Shown here: positions 1 to 8,784 of the stretch, one piece after another
Layout: each line of letters opens with the position of its first letter
Position numbering within the stretch: position 1 is the first letter of the stretch
NCBI RefSeq assembly: GCF_014193845.1
Contig: NZ_JACHZX010000006.1
Location: 62,001-126,000 of the forward strand
Direction: 5' to 3'
Source of the DNA: Sphingomonas sp. BK345
GTDB lineage: Bacteria; Pseudomonadota; Alphaproteobacteria; Sphingomonadales; Sphingomonadaceae
DNA length: 64,000 nt
Program-made: the position numbers and the translations under genes
Notes under the pieces: generated by a model
The model's input: only the letters and a program-made list of their open reading frames with translations
Told to the model about the DNA's origin: nothing
Database searches by the model: none

Positions 1-1054
1 CGATCCCGCGCAGGTGCTGCGTCTCCTCAAAGTGCGTGTACAGCGCGTCGAAGGTCGAGTGGAACGAGTCGCTCGGCTGCCACTCGATCGTGCCGACGCC
101 GCCGTAGCGCTTGAGCAGGTTCGACTGGACATAGGGCTTGGCGCCGCCGAGCAGGCACGGGTTGCCGCCCGCCGCGTCGCAGTTGACGTTGCGGTCGTTG
201 AGCCCCGGATAGCCCCAGGCCTCGTATTTGTCGTAGTTGGTCGGCGATTCCTGCGCGGCGAGGCCGATCGAGATGCCGAGCGTGTCACCCGCGAACTTGT
301 CGACGAAGGTGGCGGTGGCGCGATAGCCGTAGCGCTGGCCGTCCGGGTTGCGCTTGCCGATGCCGTTCATCTGCCCGCGCGCCGAGACGACGAACAGCCG
401 CTCCTTCTGGTCGAGCGGGCGCAGCATGCGCAGGTCCACCGTGCCCGACACGCCGGCCGCGATCAGCGACGCGTCGGCCGACTTGTAGACGTTGACGTTG
501 CTGAAGAACTCCGAGGGATATTGGTCGAACTCGACACCGCGGTTGTCGCCGGTGGTGACCTGCTCGCGTCCGTTGAGCAGGGTGGTGGAGAAATCGGGGC
601 CGAGGCCGCGGATCGACAGGCTCTGGTCGCGGCCCTCGACGCGCTGCGCGGTGACGCCGGGCAGGCGCGCGAGCGAGTCGGCGACCGACACGTCGGGCAG
701 CTTGCCGATGTCCTCGGCCGAGACCGAGTCGACGATGATGGTCGAGTTGCGCTTGATCTCGGCCGACTTGGCGAGGCTGGCGCGGATACCGGTGACGACG
801 ATCTCGTCCGCGCCCGCGTCGGTCGCGGTGGGATCGGGGTTGGCACTGGCGTCGGGCGTGGGATCGGCCGGCGGCGCGGGCTGGTCGACCGTCGCCTTGG
901 CGGTCGGGTTAGCGGTCGGCGCGTTCGCCTGCGGCGGCGCCTCCTGCGCCTGCGCGGCGGCGGCGACGAGCAGCAGCGCCGCGGCGAGCGCGCTGGCGCT
1001 GCCGTGCGAGACGAGGCGCGTGCGCGCCGACGATATGGATGACGAGCGGTCCAA
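1..1054 (-). CDS. TonB-dependent receptor, N-terminal part (cut by window edge)
   Basis: Outer-membrane TonB-dependent receptor for active uptake of an unidentified ligand. About 351 residues are visible; the C-terminal barrel lies beyond the left edge. The protein opens with a signal peptide (hydrophobic run ending AAAQAQ near residue 37), then a Pro/Ala-rich linker, the start of the plug at EIVVTGIRASL, and a plug signature SAEDIGKLPDVSVADSL followed by LPGVTAQRVEGRDQ, as in the large Xanthomonas/Caulobacter-type receptor family. I see no ATG in frame. TTG at 1054 is chosen because GGAGG lies 6 nt upstream and the encoded protein then begins with a sensible signal peptide. Substrate cannot be told from this part. 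Confidence 0.9.
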   Translation of the reverse strand, partial: MDRSSSISSARTRLVSHGSASALAAALLLVAAAAQAQEAPPQANAPTANPTAKATVDQPAPPADPTPDASANPDPTATDAGADEIVVTGIRASLAKSAEIKRNSTIIVDSVSAEDIGKLPDVSVADSLARLPGVTAQRVEGRDQSLSIRGLGPDFSTTLLNGREQVTTGDNRGVEFDQYPSEFFSNVNVYKSADASLIAAGVSGTVDLRMLRPLDQKERLFVVSARGQMNGIGKRNPDGQRYGYRATATFVDKFAGDTLGISIGLAAQESPTNYDKYEAWGYPGLNDRNVNCDAAGGNPCLLGGAKPYVQSNLLKRYGGVGTIEWQPSDSFHSTFDALYTHFEETQHLRGI

Positions 1055-1274
1055 GATGATCCTCCCCTGTCCCGGCGGCCGCGTTGGTGCGACCGTGCCT
1101 GGGCTGATGCCGCCGATTAGGCCCGCCCCGGACCGCGTCACAAGAAAGCCACATACGTATTCAGCCGCCTCGGGGCGGGCTGTGGCGCGTCGGACACAGC
1201 GGCTTCGGCGGCGTCAGCGAGGGAACGAGCGCGGCCGGCGCGACGTTGGCGCGCTTCAGCCGACGGAGACTGAC

Positions 1275-1544
1275 ATGACCCGTGCCCTGCCCCGCGCCGC
1301 CTTCCTCGCCGCCCTTCCGCTCGCGCTCGCGCTCGGCGCCTGCGGCAAGGGCGACCAGACGATCACGGTCGACGAGAACAACAATGTCGTCGCCAACGAG
1401 AGCCAGGCCAACGGCCTCACAGCCTCGGGCGCGGCGGGCGACGTGATGGCGACGGACAATGCCTTGAGCGGCAACGGCATGATGATGGAGAACAGCGACA
1501 CGCTCGGCGACCTGTCGAACGGCACGATGTCGGGCACGAAGTGA
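1275..1544 (+). CDS. small hypothetical lipoprotein
   Basis: An 89-residue secreted lipoprotein of unknown function. The N-terminus is basic then hydrophobic and ends in a lipobox LGAC (Cys near residue 24), so the mature protein is probably an acylated peptide of about 65 residues. The mature part is rich in Asn, Gly, Met and acidic residues (NNNVV, GNGMMMEN) with no recognisable domain. ATG at 1275 follows a GGAG ribosome site. It stands alone, divergent from the TonB receptor to its left. Function unknown; the lipoprotein assignment is the only firm inference. Confidence 0.75.
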   Translation: MTRALPRAAFLAALPLALALGACGKGDQTITVDENNNVVANESQANGLTASGAAGDVMATDNALSGNGMMMENSDTLGDLSNGTMSGTK

Positions 1545-1646
1545 GGGGAAGAGGCGGGCTGGCGGTTACTCGCCTGTCGCGCCATCGGAGCGGTCAGTGG
1601 CTGAGCGGAAGCCAGCGTCGCTGACCGGGATCGGCGATGCCGTCAG

Positions 1647-1669
1647 ATCCTCCCCTTCCAGGGGAGGAT
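1647..1669. repeat. short palindrome, CCTCCCC/GGGGAGG family
   Basis: Perfect 9-bp inverted repeat ATCCTCCCC / GGGGAGGAT around a 5-nt loop, between the lipoprotein gene and the convergent amidohydrolase gene. The same arm bounds the larger elements at 46858, 51231 and 55058, so this looks like a solo copy. It has no T-run, so an intrinsic terminator is not indicated. Confidence 0.7.
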
Positions 1670-1701
1670 GAGGGTTCCCGTTAGCCGACCTCCCCGCCTC
1701 C

Positions 1702-3384
1702 CTACTTTCCCGCCTCCCACGCGCGCTGGCCGCCGATCCACGTCTCCAGCACCTTGGTCCGGCGGAGCTCCGACGCGCCCGCGAGCATCGGGTCGCGGTC
1801 GAGGATCAGGAAGTCGGCGCGCTGGCCCGGTGCCAGCACGCCGAAGCGATCCTCCGCGAAGCCGGCATAGCTCGCGCCGCCGGTATAGGCCCACCACGCC
1901 TGCTCGCGCGTCACCGCCTGCTCGGGATGCCAGCCGCCGGCGGGCTCGCCGTTCGCGTCGGTGCGCGTGAACGCCGCCGCCCAGCCCGCCCAGGGATCGG
2001 GGCGCTCGACCGGCACGTCAGAGCCGAACGCCAGCTTGGCACCGCTGTCGAGCAACGACTTCCACGCATAGGCGCCCGCCAGCCGCGCCGGCCCGAGCCG
2101 TGCCTCCGCCATCAGCCGGTCACTGGTCTGATGCGTCGGCTGCATCGAGGCGATGATGCCGTAGCGGCCGAACGACTTGAAATCGGCGGGGTCGACCACC
2201 TGCGCATGCTCGATCCGCCAGCGCCGGTCACCTTTATAGGTCTGCGACAGCTCGGCGATCGAGTCGATCACCTGCGAGTCGGCGCGGTCGCCGATGGCGT
2301 GCACCGCGACCTGATAGCGGTCCATCGCGGCGCGGCTCATGATGTTCTGCAACTGGTCGTCGCTGAGGAAAGCGAGCCCGCGCTGGCCCGGCGCGTCGGC
2401 GTAATCGGCCTTGAGCCACGCGCCGCGCGAGCCGAGCGCGCCGTCGGCGTAGAGCTTGACCCCCTCCAGCCGTAGCCGGTCGTCGTACAGCCACGGCGTC
2501 GGCCCGGTGCCGCCGATCGTCACGGCGGTGTCGATGCCGAGCGCGTAGGACATGATCCGCACGCGCAGCGCGCCGGTGTCGCCCATGCGACGATAGGTCA
2601 TCCAGTCGTCGAGGCTGGTCCCCATGTCCGCGATCGCGGTGACGCCGTAGCCGAGCAGGATCTGCTGCGCCTTGAGAAAGGCGGCGGTGCGGTCCTTCGG
2701 GCTGACCTTCGGGATCACTTTCTCCATCAGGTCGGTGGCGCGATCGACCAGTGTGCCGAGCGGCTTCTCGATCCGGCCGCCCGCCGGGTTGGGCGTCGTC
2801 GCGGTGACGCCGGCGGCCTTGAGCGCGGCCGAGTTGGCCCATACCGCGTGACCGTCGGCGCGCGTCATTACCACGGGGCGGTCGACCACCGCGGCGTCGA
2901 GGTCGGCGGCGGTGGGGAAGCGGCCGAGCCCCCACACTTCCTGGTTCCAGCCGCGCCCGACGATCCACGGCCGCTCCGGATTCTCGCGCGCATAGGCGGC
3001 GATCTTGGCCTTGGCGTCATCGAGCGTCCGCGTGTCGGAGAGGTCGAGCGTCAGCGCGGCGATGCCGAGCTGGACAACATGGCCGTGCGCGTCGATCATG
3101 CCGGGGACGAGCACGCGCCCCTTCATGTCGGCGCGCCAGTCGTAGCGCGGGCCGGGGTTCTTCTTGGTCGGCTTGGGCGGCTGCTCGTCGGGTGCGATCA
3201 GCCGGACCACCTTGCCCTGCGCGTCGATCACCATCGCCTTGAAGCGGACGACGCGCTGGTCGCGATCGAGCGTGAGGCCGGTGACATTGTCGATCAGCGC
3301 GTCAGCCGCGGCCTGCCCCGCCGCGGCGAGCGAGGGCAACGCGACGGCGGCGCCGAGCAGGCGCGGGAGCAAGCGGCGGTTCAT
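1702..3384 (-). CDS. secreted amidohydrolase, YtcJ-like
   Basis: A 560-residue metal-dependent hydrolase of the amidohydrolase superfamily (YtcJ-like branch, TIM-barrel). It opens with a signal peptide (hydrophobic stretch to about residue 30, ending AAGQAAADA), so it is exported. The first metal-binding motif is VPGMIDAHGHV (HxH), and further family blocks are WIVGRGWNQE, HAIGDRAD and the late GSDVPVERPDPW with the conserved Asp. ATG at 3384 is chosen because it begins the signal peptide; the frame continues far upstream but without a secretion signal. No Shine-Dalgarno match is obvious. Substrate unknown; homologues act on amides, carbamates or formamides. It converges on the small lipoprotein gene. 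Confidence 0.9.
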   Translation of the reverse strand: MNRRLLPRLLGAAVALPSLAAAGQAAADALIDNVTGLTLDRDQRVVRFKAMVIDAQGKVVRLIAPDEQPPKPTKKNPGPRYDWRADMKGRVLVPGMIDAHGHVVQLGIAALTLDLSDTRTLDDAKAKIAAYARENPERPWIVGRGWNQEVWGLGRFPTAADLDAAVVDRPVVMTRADGHAVWANSAALKAAGVTATTPNPAGGRIEKPLGTLVDRATDLMEKVIPKVSPKDRTAAFLKAQQILLGYGVTAIADMGTSLDDWMTYRRMGDTGALRVRIMSYALGIDTAVTIGGTGPTPWLYDDRLRLEGVKLYADGALGSRGAWLKADYADAPGQRGLAFLSDDQLQNIMSRAAMDRYQVAVHAIGDRADSQVIDSIAELSQTYKGDRRWRIEHAQVVDPADFKSFGRYGIIASMQPTHQTSDRLMAEARLGPARLAGAYAWKSLLDSGAKLAFGSDVPVERPDPWAGWAAAFTRTDANGEPAGGWHPEQAVTREQAWWAYTGGASYAGFAEDRFGVLAPGQRADFLILDRDPMLAGASELRRTKVLETWIGGQRAWEAGK

Positions 3385-3426
3385 GCGATCGCCATATGAT
3401 CTCGCGCGGTCTTTGGCGAGGGTGCG

Positions 3427-4134
3427 ATGCATTGGGTGTGGAGGGGGTTCGCGATCGGCGCGGCGCTGCTGGGCGCACCCGCGGTGGCGGAGAAGACGGC
3501 CGATTACACCTTCGCTTATGTTGCGCCGTCTGCCGCGACGTGTCCGCCCGGCTTGCGCCAGTGGCTCGACCGGGACCGCGCGCGCTTCCGGCGGACGGTG
3601 GCGACAGAGGCGGCGGCGGATCGGGTCGAGGCGGCAAAGGACGGTTACCCGTTCCACCAGCACGAGGCCACGCGGACGTGGAAGGTGGTGACCGAGACGC
3701 CGTTCCTGCTCAGCCTCTCCGCCGAGACCTATCGCTACACCGGCGGGGCGCACGGCGGCACCGCGATCGAGTCGCTGGTGTGGGACAAGGCGCGGTCGCG
3801 GCGGCTGGACCCGCGCGCGTTGTTCGTGTCGGCGGAGGCGCTGCAACGCGTGCTCGGCGCGCGCTGGTGCGTCTGGCTGTCACGCGAGCGCGCACGCCGG
3901 CTGCAGGCGGACGAGGTGGACGATCCCGTCTTCCCCTGCCCGAAGGTGGCCGAGCTGACGCTGCTGCTCGGCTCGAGCGACCGGCGCGCGATCGACCGCG
4001 TCGGGCTGATCGCCGGGCAATATGTCGCGGGCGCCTACGCCGAGGGGATGTACGACATGACCGTGCCGGTAACGCCCGAGCTGCTAACCGCGGTGCGCCC
4101 CGCCTGGCAGGAGGTGTTTCGCGTCGGACGGTGA
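3427..4134 (+). CDS. DUF4163/DUF3298 (RsiV-like) domain protein
   Basis: A 235-residue exported protein with a short signal peptide (cleavage near AVAE, residue 22). The middle and end match the DUF4163 plus DUF3298 arrangement, best seen in SLSAETYRYTGGAHGGTAIESLVWD, whose YTGGAHG core is the family hallmark, and in the closing TPELLTAVRPAWQEV. This fold is shared with the lysozyme-sensing part of RsiV, but no transmembrane anti-sigma domain is present here, so a sensory role is not implied. It is divergent from the amidohydrolase gene (42 nt between the start codons). Precise function unknown. Confidence 0.8.
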   Translation: MHWVWRGFAIGAALLGAPAVAEKTADYTFAYVAPSAATCPPGLRQWLDRDRARFRRTVATEAAADRVEAAKDGYPFHQHEATRTWKVVTETPFLLSLSAETYRYTGGAHGGTAIESLVWDKARSRRLDPRALFVSAEALQRVLGARWCVWLSRERARRLQADEVDDPVFPCPKVAELTLLLGSSDRRAIDRVGLIAGQYVAGAYAEGMYDMTVPVTPELLTAVRPAWQEVFRVGR

Positions 4135-4180
4135 GACCGGGGCGCTCGGGCCGCGATCAAGCCTCTCCTTACTTCTCCTT

Positions 4181-4272
4181 CGTCATTCCCGCGAAGGCGG
4201 GTATCCAGACGCGCTGGGGCCGATACTGGAGTCGCCACGTCCGCGTGTCTGGATCCCCGCCTCCGCGAAATG
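4181..4272. repeat. intergenic inverted-repeat element, CGCGAAGGCGGG family
   Basis: About 92 nt with imperfectly complementary ends: CATTCCCGCGAAGGCGGG near the left and TCCCCGCCTCCGCGAAATG at the right, with an inner GTATCCAGAC / GTCTGGATC pair. It lies between two genes and has REP/REPIN-like organisation. Nothing else is visible in this gap. Confidence 0.65.
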
Positions 4273-4319
4273 CACGGCGAAGAGGGCAGACCGCCCGAGC
4301 AGCGTATACATCGCGCCCG

Positions 4320-4646
4320 TCACCCCCGTCGGCAGTCCTCCGCCGACACGGTGTAGCTCGTCTGCTCGCCCGGCCTGACGTCGCCGCGCAGCACCTCGCG
4401 ACCGCTGCGGCACAGCAGCCGCACCTGGCCGTCGAACGCCGGGCGCGTCGCCCAATAATCGCGGGCGAACGCGCGCAGCGGCCGGCGTCTCGCGCCGAGC
4501 CCGTCCTCCAGTACCGCTCCCGCGATCAGCGCACGCGGATCGTACACCACCACGAAGCCGCGGGTGGCCAGGTCGATCGCGCTCACCGCTACGCCGGCGA
4601 CGATCACCAGCAGCGCGATCCGGAGCGAGAAGAAGTAGCGCTGCAC
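4320..4646 (-). CDS. hypothetical membrane-anchored protein
   Basis: A 108-residue protein with one N-terminal membrane segment (FFSLRIALLVIVAGVAVSAI, residues ~5-24) and a soluble part holding two cysteines (LLCRSG and SAEDCRRG) that could pair outside the cytoplasm. No known domain is recognised. Its start lies 65 nt from the divergent threonine dehydratase gene, so the two share a short control region. The membrane segment and codon pattern favour a real gene, but there is no family evidence. Confidence 0.55.
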   Translation of the reverse strand: MQRYFFSLRIALLVIVAGVAVSAIDLATRGFVVVYDPRALIAGAVLEDGLGARRRPLRAFARDYWATRPAFDGQVRLLCRSGREVLRGDVRPGEQTSYTVSAEDCRRG

Positions 4647-4711
4647 CGATGACCAATGCGCGTCGGCGCGGGGGTGTTCCTCTCTCCCCGATCATCGGCT
4701 AGCACGGCGCG

Positions 4712-5953
4712 ATGGCCAGCCTTCCCGTGTCCGATCCCGCCCTGCCCGTCTCGATCGACGACGTCCGCGTCGCGCACGCGCGCATCGCGCCCTCGATCGT
4801 GCGCACGCCGACGCTGATCAGCCGCACGCTCTCCGAGCTGACCGGCGCGACCGTCTATCTCAAGTTCGAGAACCTCCAGTTCACCGCGGCCTACAAGGAG
4901 CGCGGCGCGCTCAACACCTTGCTCCAGCTGTCCGACGAAGCGCGGGCCAAGGGCGTGATCGCGGCCTCGGCGGGCAATCACGCGCAGGGGCTCGCCTATC
5001 ACGCCAACCGGCTCGGCGTGCCCGCGACCATCGTGATGCCGCGCAACACGCCGACGGTGAAGGTCACCCAGACGCAGGCGCACCGTGCCGACGTGATCCT
5101 GGAAGGCGACACGTTCGACGCCGCCTACGCGCACGCGCGGCTGCTCGAGTCCGAGCGCGGCTTCACCTTCGTCCATCCGTTCGACGATCCGCGGATCATC
5201 GCCGGCCAGGGCACGGTGGCAGTCGAGATGCTCGAGGATCACCCCGACATCGATACGTTGGTGGTGCCGATCGGCGGCGGCGGGCTGATCTCGGGCATGG
5301 CGACCGTGGCGCGCGCGGCGGCGCGCCCGATCGAGGTGGTTGGCGTGCAGGCCGAGCTCTACCCCTCGATGTACAACCGCATCAACGCCACCCAGCTCAC
5401 CTGCGCCGGCGACACGCTGGCGGAGGGCATCGCGGTCAAGGAACCGGGCGGCCTCACCGCGCAGATGGTGGCGCGGCTGGTCGACGAGATCGTGCTCGTC
5501 TCGGAGCGCAGCCTGGAGGAGTCGGTGAGCCTGCTGCTCCAGATCGAGAAGACCGTCGTGGAGGGCGCGGGTGCGGCCGGGCTCGCCGCCTTGCTGGCGC
5601 ATCCCGAGCGCTTCCGCGGGCGCACCGTGGGCGTCGTGCTGTGCGGCGGCAACATCGATACGCGGCTGCTCGCCAACGTGCTGCTGCGCGACCTCGCGCG
5701 CTCGGGCCGGCTGGCGCGGCTGCGGCTCCAGCTGCAGGACCAGCCCGGCGCGCTGTACGGCGTGATGCGCGTGTTCGATCGCGAGCGGGTCAATATCATC
5801 GAGATCTATCACCAGCGCGTGTTCACGACGCTGCCCGCGAAGGGCCTGATCACCGACATCGAGTGCGAGGCGCGCGATCGCGCGCATCTCGACCGGCTGA
5901 TCGTCGCGCTGCGCGAGGCCGGCTATGAGGTGCGCCCCGTCGACCTCGCCTGA
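4712..5953 (+). CDS. ilvA: threonine dehydratase (threonine ammonia-lyase) with ACT-like tail
   Basis: PLP enzyme converting L-threonine to 2-oxobutanoate and ammonia, the first committed step to isoleucine when biosynthetic. The 413-residue protein carries the cofactor lysine K62 in FTAAYKERG, the glycine loop SAGNHAQG, the phosphate-binding IGGGGLISG and the C-terminal VVLCGGNID. Residues ~325-413 form a single ACT-like module (RLRLQLQDQPGALYGVMRVF), the arrangement of the ~400-residue enzymes rather than the ~510-residue E. coli IlvA with two regulatory modules. A catabolic tdcB-like role is therefore possible. No Ile operon genes are nearby. Confidence 0.92.
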   Translation: MASLPVSDPALPVSIDDVRVAHARIAPSIVRTPTLISRTLSELTGATVYLKFENLQFTAAYKERGALNTLLQLSDEARAKGVIAASAGNHAQGLAYHANRLGVPATIVMPRNTPTVKVTQTQAHRADVILEGDTFDAAYAHARLLESERGFTFVHPFDDPRIIAGQGTVAVEMLEDHPDIDTLVVPIGGGGLISGMATVARAAARPIEVVGVQAELYPSMYNRINATQLTCAGDTLAEGIAVKEPGGLTAQMVARLVDEIVLVSERSLEESVSLLLQIEKTVVEGAGAAGLAALLAHPERFRGRTVGVVLCGGNIDTRLLANVLLRDLARSGRLARLRLQLQDQPGALYGVMRVFDRERVNIIEIYHQRVFTTLPAKGLITDIECEARDRAHLDRLIVALREAGYEVRPVDLA

Positions 5954-6071
5954 ACCGAATTGAGCGGGGCAATGGCGTGGAAATCTTGGTGAATCCACTT
6001 TTCACCATCGGCGCGACCCTACATATGGGAGATCACGCACCGGGGCGGAGTCGAAGAGGAGGCTGAAGGCG

Positions 6072-6830
6072 GTGACCGCGCCATTTCGATTCCCCCGCTT
6101 CTTCGTCACCAGCCCGCAGCCGTGCCCGTATCTGCCCGGCCGGCAGGAGCGGAAGGTCTTCACCGAGCTGAGCGGCCCCAACGCGGGCGAGCTCAACGAC
6201 GCGCTCGGTCGCATCGGTTTCCGCCGCAGCCAGTCGGTCGCCTATCGGCCGAGCTGCGCGGGTTGCGCCGCCTGCGTGTCGGTGCGCGTGCTCACGCACC
6301 AGTTCGAGCCCAACGCGAGCCAGCGCAAGCTGATGCGCCGCCACGCCGATCTCGAGGTGAGCGCGTGCCGCCCCTGGGCGACCGACGAGCAATATCAGCT
6401 GCTGCGCCAGTATCTCGCGGCGCGTCATCCCGGCGGCGGGATGATCGGGATGGACGAGATGGACTATGCCGACATGGTCGAGCAGTCGCCGGTCAACTCG
6501 GTGGTGGTGGAATATCGCGAGCCCGCGGTCGGCGACCGCCCCGGTCGGCTGGTCGGCGCCTGTCTCACCGATCGCCAGACCGACGGCCTGTCGATGGTCT
6601 ACAGCTTCTTCGCCACCGAGCAGGATGCGCGGCCGGGGCTCGGCAACTTGATCATCCTCGATCACATCGCGCGTGCGCGCGAGGCCGGGCTGCCCTACGT
6701 GTATCTCGGTTACTGGGTGAAGGGCTCGGCGCGGATGGCGTACAAGACGCGCTATCGCCCGCTCGAGATGCTCGGTCCGCGCGGCTGGACGCTGATGCCG
6801 GAGGAAGAGAGCGCCGCGGTCCGGGTGTGA
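6072..6830 (+). CDS. bpt: aspartate/glutamate leucyltransferase (Bpt)
   Basis: Transfers leucine from Leu-tRNA to proteins with N-terminal Asp or Glu, marking them for ClpS/ClpAP in the bacterial N-degron pathway; cytoplasmic. The 252-residue length fits the family. The N-terminal block holds [13 protein letters not shown] and the cysteine-rich [16 protein letters not shown], and the C-terminal GNAT-like half has [20 protein letters not shown], all family signatures. ATG at 6072 follows GAGGCTGAAGGCGGTG, a modest ribosome site. It stands alone between ilvA and a repeat-bearing gap. Confidence 0.93.
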   Translation: MTAPFRFPRFFVTSPQPCPYLPGRQERKVFTELSGPNAGELNDALGRIGFRRSQSVAYRPSCAGCAACVSVRVLTHQFEPNASQRKLMRRHADLEVSACRPWATDEQYQLLRQYLAARHPGGGMIGMDEMDYADMVEQSPVNSVVVEYREPAVGDRPGRLVGACLTDRQTDGLSMVYSFFATEQDARPGLGNLIILDHIARAREAGLPYVYLGYWVKGSARMAYKTRYRPLEMLGPRGWTLMPEEESAAVRV

Positions 6831-6962
6831 GGGATCGGGGAGCGGTGTGGTCGCTCGGCACGCCTGCCCCCGTCCACTGGCGTCATTCTGAGGTCGTCTC
6901 AGGATTCGCACCGCGCCTCAGAACCCAGTATGCTCATTGTCGCAGAGGCGGCTCCCCCTTCC

Positions 6963-7059
6963 CGTCACCCCGGACTTGGTCCGGAATCCACTCCTCCGCA
7001 AGAATAACGCGACATGAGTGTGCGGCACGGTGAATCCCGGACCAAGTCCGGGATGACGG
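6963..7059. repeat. intergenic inverted-repeat element, CCGGACTTGGTCCGG family (copy 1)
   Basis: A 97-nt element whose ends are inverted copies of each other: CACCCCGGACTTGGTCCGG at the left and CCGGACCAAGTCCGGGATG at the right, closed by GTCA/TGAC tips. Related copies lie at 14624 (left arm only), 15813, 21044 and 45146. The rest of the 341-nt gap (6831-7171) shows no gene, promoter or RNA that I can recognise. Confidence 0.8.
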
Positions 7060-7171
7060 AGGGTTCTTGCAAGGATCTCGCTTGCGCAGGAGCCCGAGGC
7101 CACCGCGCGCACCGCCCGCGACGCTGGGTTCCTGCCTCCGCGGGAACACCGCTTCGAGAAAGACGCCCCCC

Positions 7172-8227
7172 TCACTCCCCCGCGAAATAGCGCGCCAGCG
7201 GCTCGATCATCTCCTCGGGGATGCGGCGTGCGATCACCGGCATCACCTGTTGTGGCTGACGCGCGTCGACGATCTTCTCGTCGCCGCGCCAGTGGCGCAG
7301 CCGCTCGGCGAGATACACCGCGCGCTGGCCCGCGAGCACCGGCTGCGGCTTGCCCGGCGCGTGGCAGCTCGCGCAGGCCGGCAGCTGGCGCTCCGGCAAC
7401 CCGCGCTCGACGATCAGCCGCGCGCGCGCGTCGCGCGCCGGAGCCGCGCCAAGCCCCGGCATCGCGGCGAAATGCGCCGCCAGCGCGCGGCGCTGCGCGG
7501 GCGTGAGCACCGCGGCGACATTGGCCATCACCGCGCTCTGCCGCCGCCCGTCGGCATAGGCCGCCAGCGTCGCCTCGAGATAGCCGCCGCGCTGCCCGCC
7601 GAGCACGGGGATGTCGGGCTGGCCGCGCCCGCGCCCGTCGGCGCCGTGGCAGGCGACGCAGCCCGCCAGCGTCGCGCCGGCGAGCGTGCGCGCGTCGGTC
7701 GTCCCCGCGCCGGTCGCGCCGCCGCTGAGCAGACGATATTCCGCCGCCGACATCACGGGAAGCCGCCGCACGAAGGCGACCATGCGGCGGATCTCGTCGT
7801 CGCGCCCCTTCCCGCCCCAGGCCGGCATGCCGCTATACTTCACGCCGTGGCGCAGGATGTAGAACAGCTGCTTGTCGGTCCACTGTGTGGCGTTGACCGC
7901 GAGGTCGGGCGCGGGCGGCATCGCCCGCTGCATCACCGGCGAGGGGCGCTGGCCCGGTGCGCCGTGGCAGGTCGCGCAGGCCGCCGCGAAATGGCCCGCC
8001 GCGCTCACCATCGCGCCGTCGCGCGCGATCGAGTCGTCGGGCGAGTCGAAGAAGCTGTGTGTCTTGACCGAGTTGCGCATGGTCCAGTGGAGGAACCACT
8101 CGGTCACCGCCCAATGGCCCGACGAGGCGGCGATGTTGAAGATGCCCGACCAGGCGAACAGCAGCCCTGCCGCCGCCAGCGTCGCCAGCGCGGCGACCAG
8201 CCGCTTCCAGGTCACCCGGATCGTCAT
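7172..8227 (-). CDS. triheme cytochrome c, last gene of the caa3 oxidase operon
   Basis: A 351-residue cytochrome with one N-terminal membrane anchor (LVAALATLAAAGLLFAWSG) and three heme-c sites: CATCH, CVACH and CASCH. Candidate Met axial ligands follow each domain (GMPAWGG, VMANVAAV, VMPVIARR). The latter two domains resemble the diheme cytochrome c4/c553 type. It probably passes electrons to the oxidase or acts as a membrane-tethered shuttle in the periplasm. Its ATG (8227) overlaps the stop of the ctaG-like gene by 4 nt, which places it firmly in the operon. Confidence 0.88.
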   Translation of the reverse strand: MTIRVTWKRLVAALATLAAAGLLFAWSGIFNIAASSGHWAVTEWFLHWTMRNSVKTHSFFDSPDDSIARDGAMVSAAGHFAAACATCHGAPGQRPSPVMQRAMPPAPDLAVNATQWTDKQLFYILRHGVKYSGMPAWGGKGRDDEIRRMVAFVRRLPVMSAAEYRLLSGGATGAGTTDARTLAGATLAGCVACHGADGRGRGQPDIPVLGGQRGGYLEATLAAYADGRRQSAVMANVAAVLTPAQRRALAAHFAAMPGLGAAPARDARARLIVERGLPERQLPACASCHAPGKPQPVLAGQRAVYLAERLRHWRGDEKIVDARQPQQVMPVIARRIPEEMIEPLARYFAGE

Positions 8228-8784
8228 GCCGCACGCGGCTCCCGCAAGAGGGTAGCGAGCAGCCACAGCCCGCCGAGACAGTAGCTCGCGCCGCCCACCA
8301 CCAGCATCACCACACCGCCGAGCTGCTGGTCGGCGAGCGCGTCGAGCCCCGGCGCGGGGTGCATCGCCATCATCGCGTAGAGCGGGCGCGGCGCCAGCCC
8401 GATCAGCGCGCCCAGCAGGGTCATGTGCATCGAGGTGAGCAGCAGCGCCGCCGCGCCGGCCGCGGGCTGCGCCAGCGCGGCGCGCCACAGCGCCACGCCC
8501 GCGGCGAGGAACAGCGCCTGCTCGGCCAGAGAGACGAAGTCGTGCGCGTCGGCGAGCGCGCGCAGCGCGGGGAAATGCCACGCCCAGACGATCGCGAACT
8601 CCACCATCGCCCAGAGCAGCGGCGCCCCCGCGCCGCGCGGACGCCGCGGCAGCGCGGCGGCGAGCGCTGGCGCGGCGACCGCGACCGCGCCCATGTGCGC
8701 CGCCATATGCCCGGTCATGCCGAGCCCGGCGAAGCCGAGCGCCGTGGCGCCGAGCGCGAGCGCGAGGCCGGGCGCGGCTCTCAC
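8224..8784 (-). CDS. CtaG-like cytochrome c oxidase assembly protein (caa3_CtaG family)
   Basis: A 186-residue polytopic membrane protein with five to six hydrophobic segments. Histidine/methionine-rich stretches (GMTGHMAAHMG, WHFPALRAL, TSMHMTLLG, AMHPAPG) are typical of the caa3_CtaG family, which assists copper-site assembly of caa3-type oxidases and is unrelated to Cox11. It is shorter than many homologues (~250-300 residues), so some N-terminal helices may be absent. ATGA overlaps join it to both neighbours. The role is inferred from family and position. Confidence 0.75.
   Translation of the reverse strand: MRAAPGLALALGATALGFAGLGMTGHMAAHMGAVAVAAPALAAALPRRPRGAGAPLLWAMVEFAIVWAWHFPALRALADAHDFVSLAEQALFLAAGVALWRAALAQPAAGAAALLLTSMHMTLLGALIGLAPRPLYAMMAMHPAPGLDALADQQLGGVVMLVVGGASYCLGGLWLLATLLREPRAA

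Noticed and set aside
1647-1669. Intrinsic terminator between the lipoprotein and amidohydrolase genes
   Set aside because: Good stem but no T-run on either side; it fits the repeat family better.
4604-5998. 464-codon open frame opposite threonine dehydratase
   Set aside because: His/Arg/Leu-rich product without any domain; ilvA on the other strand is certain.
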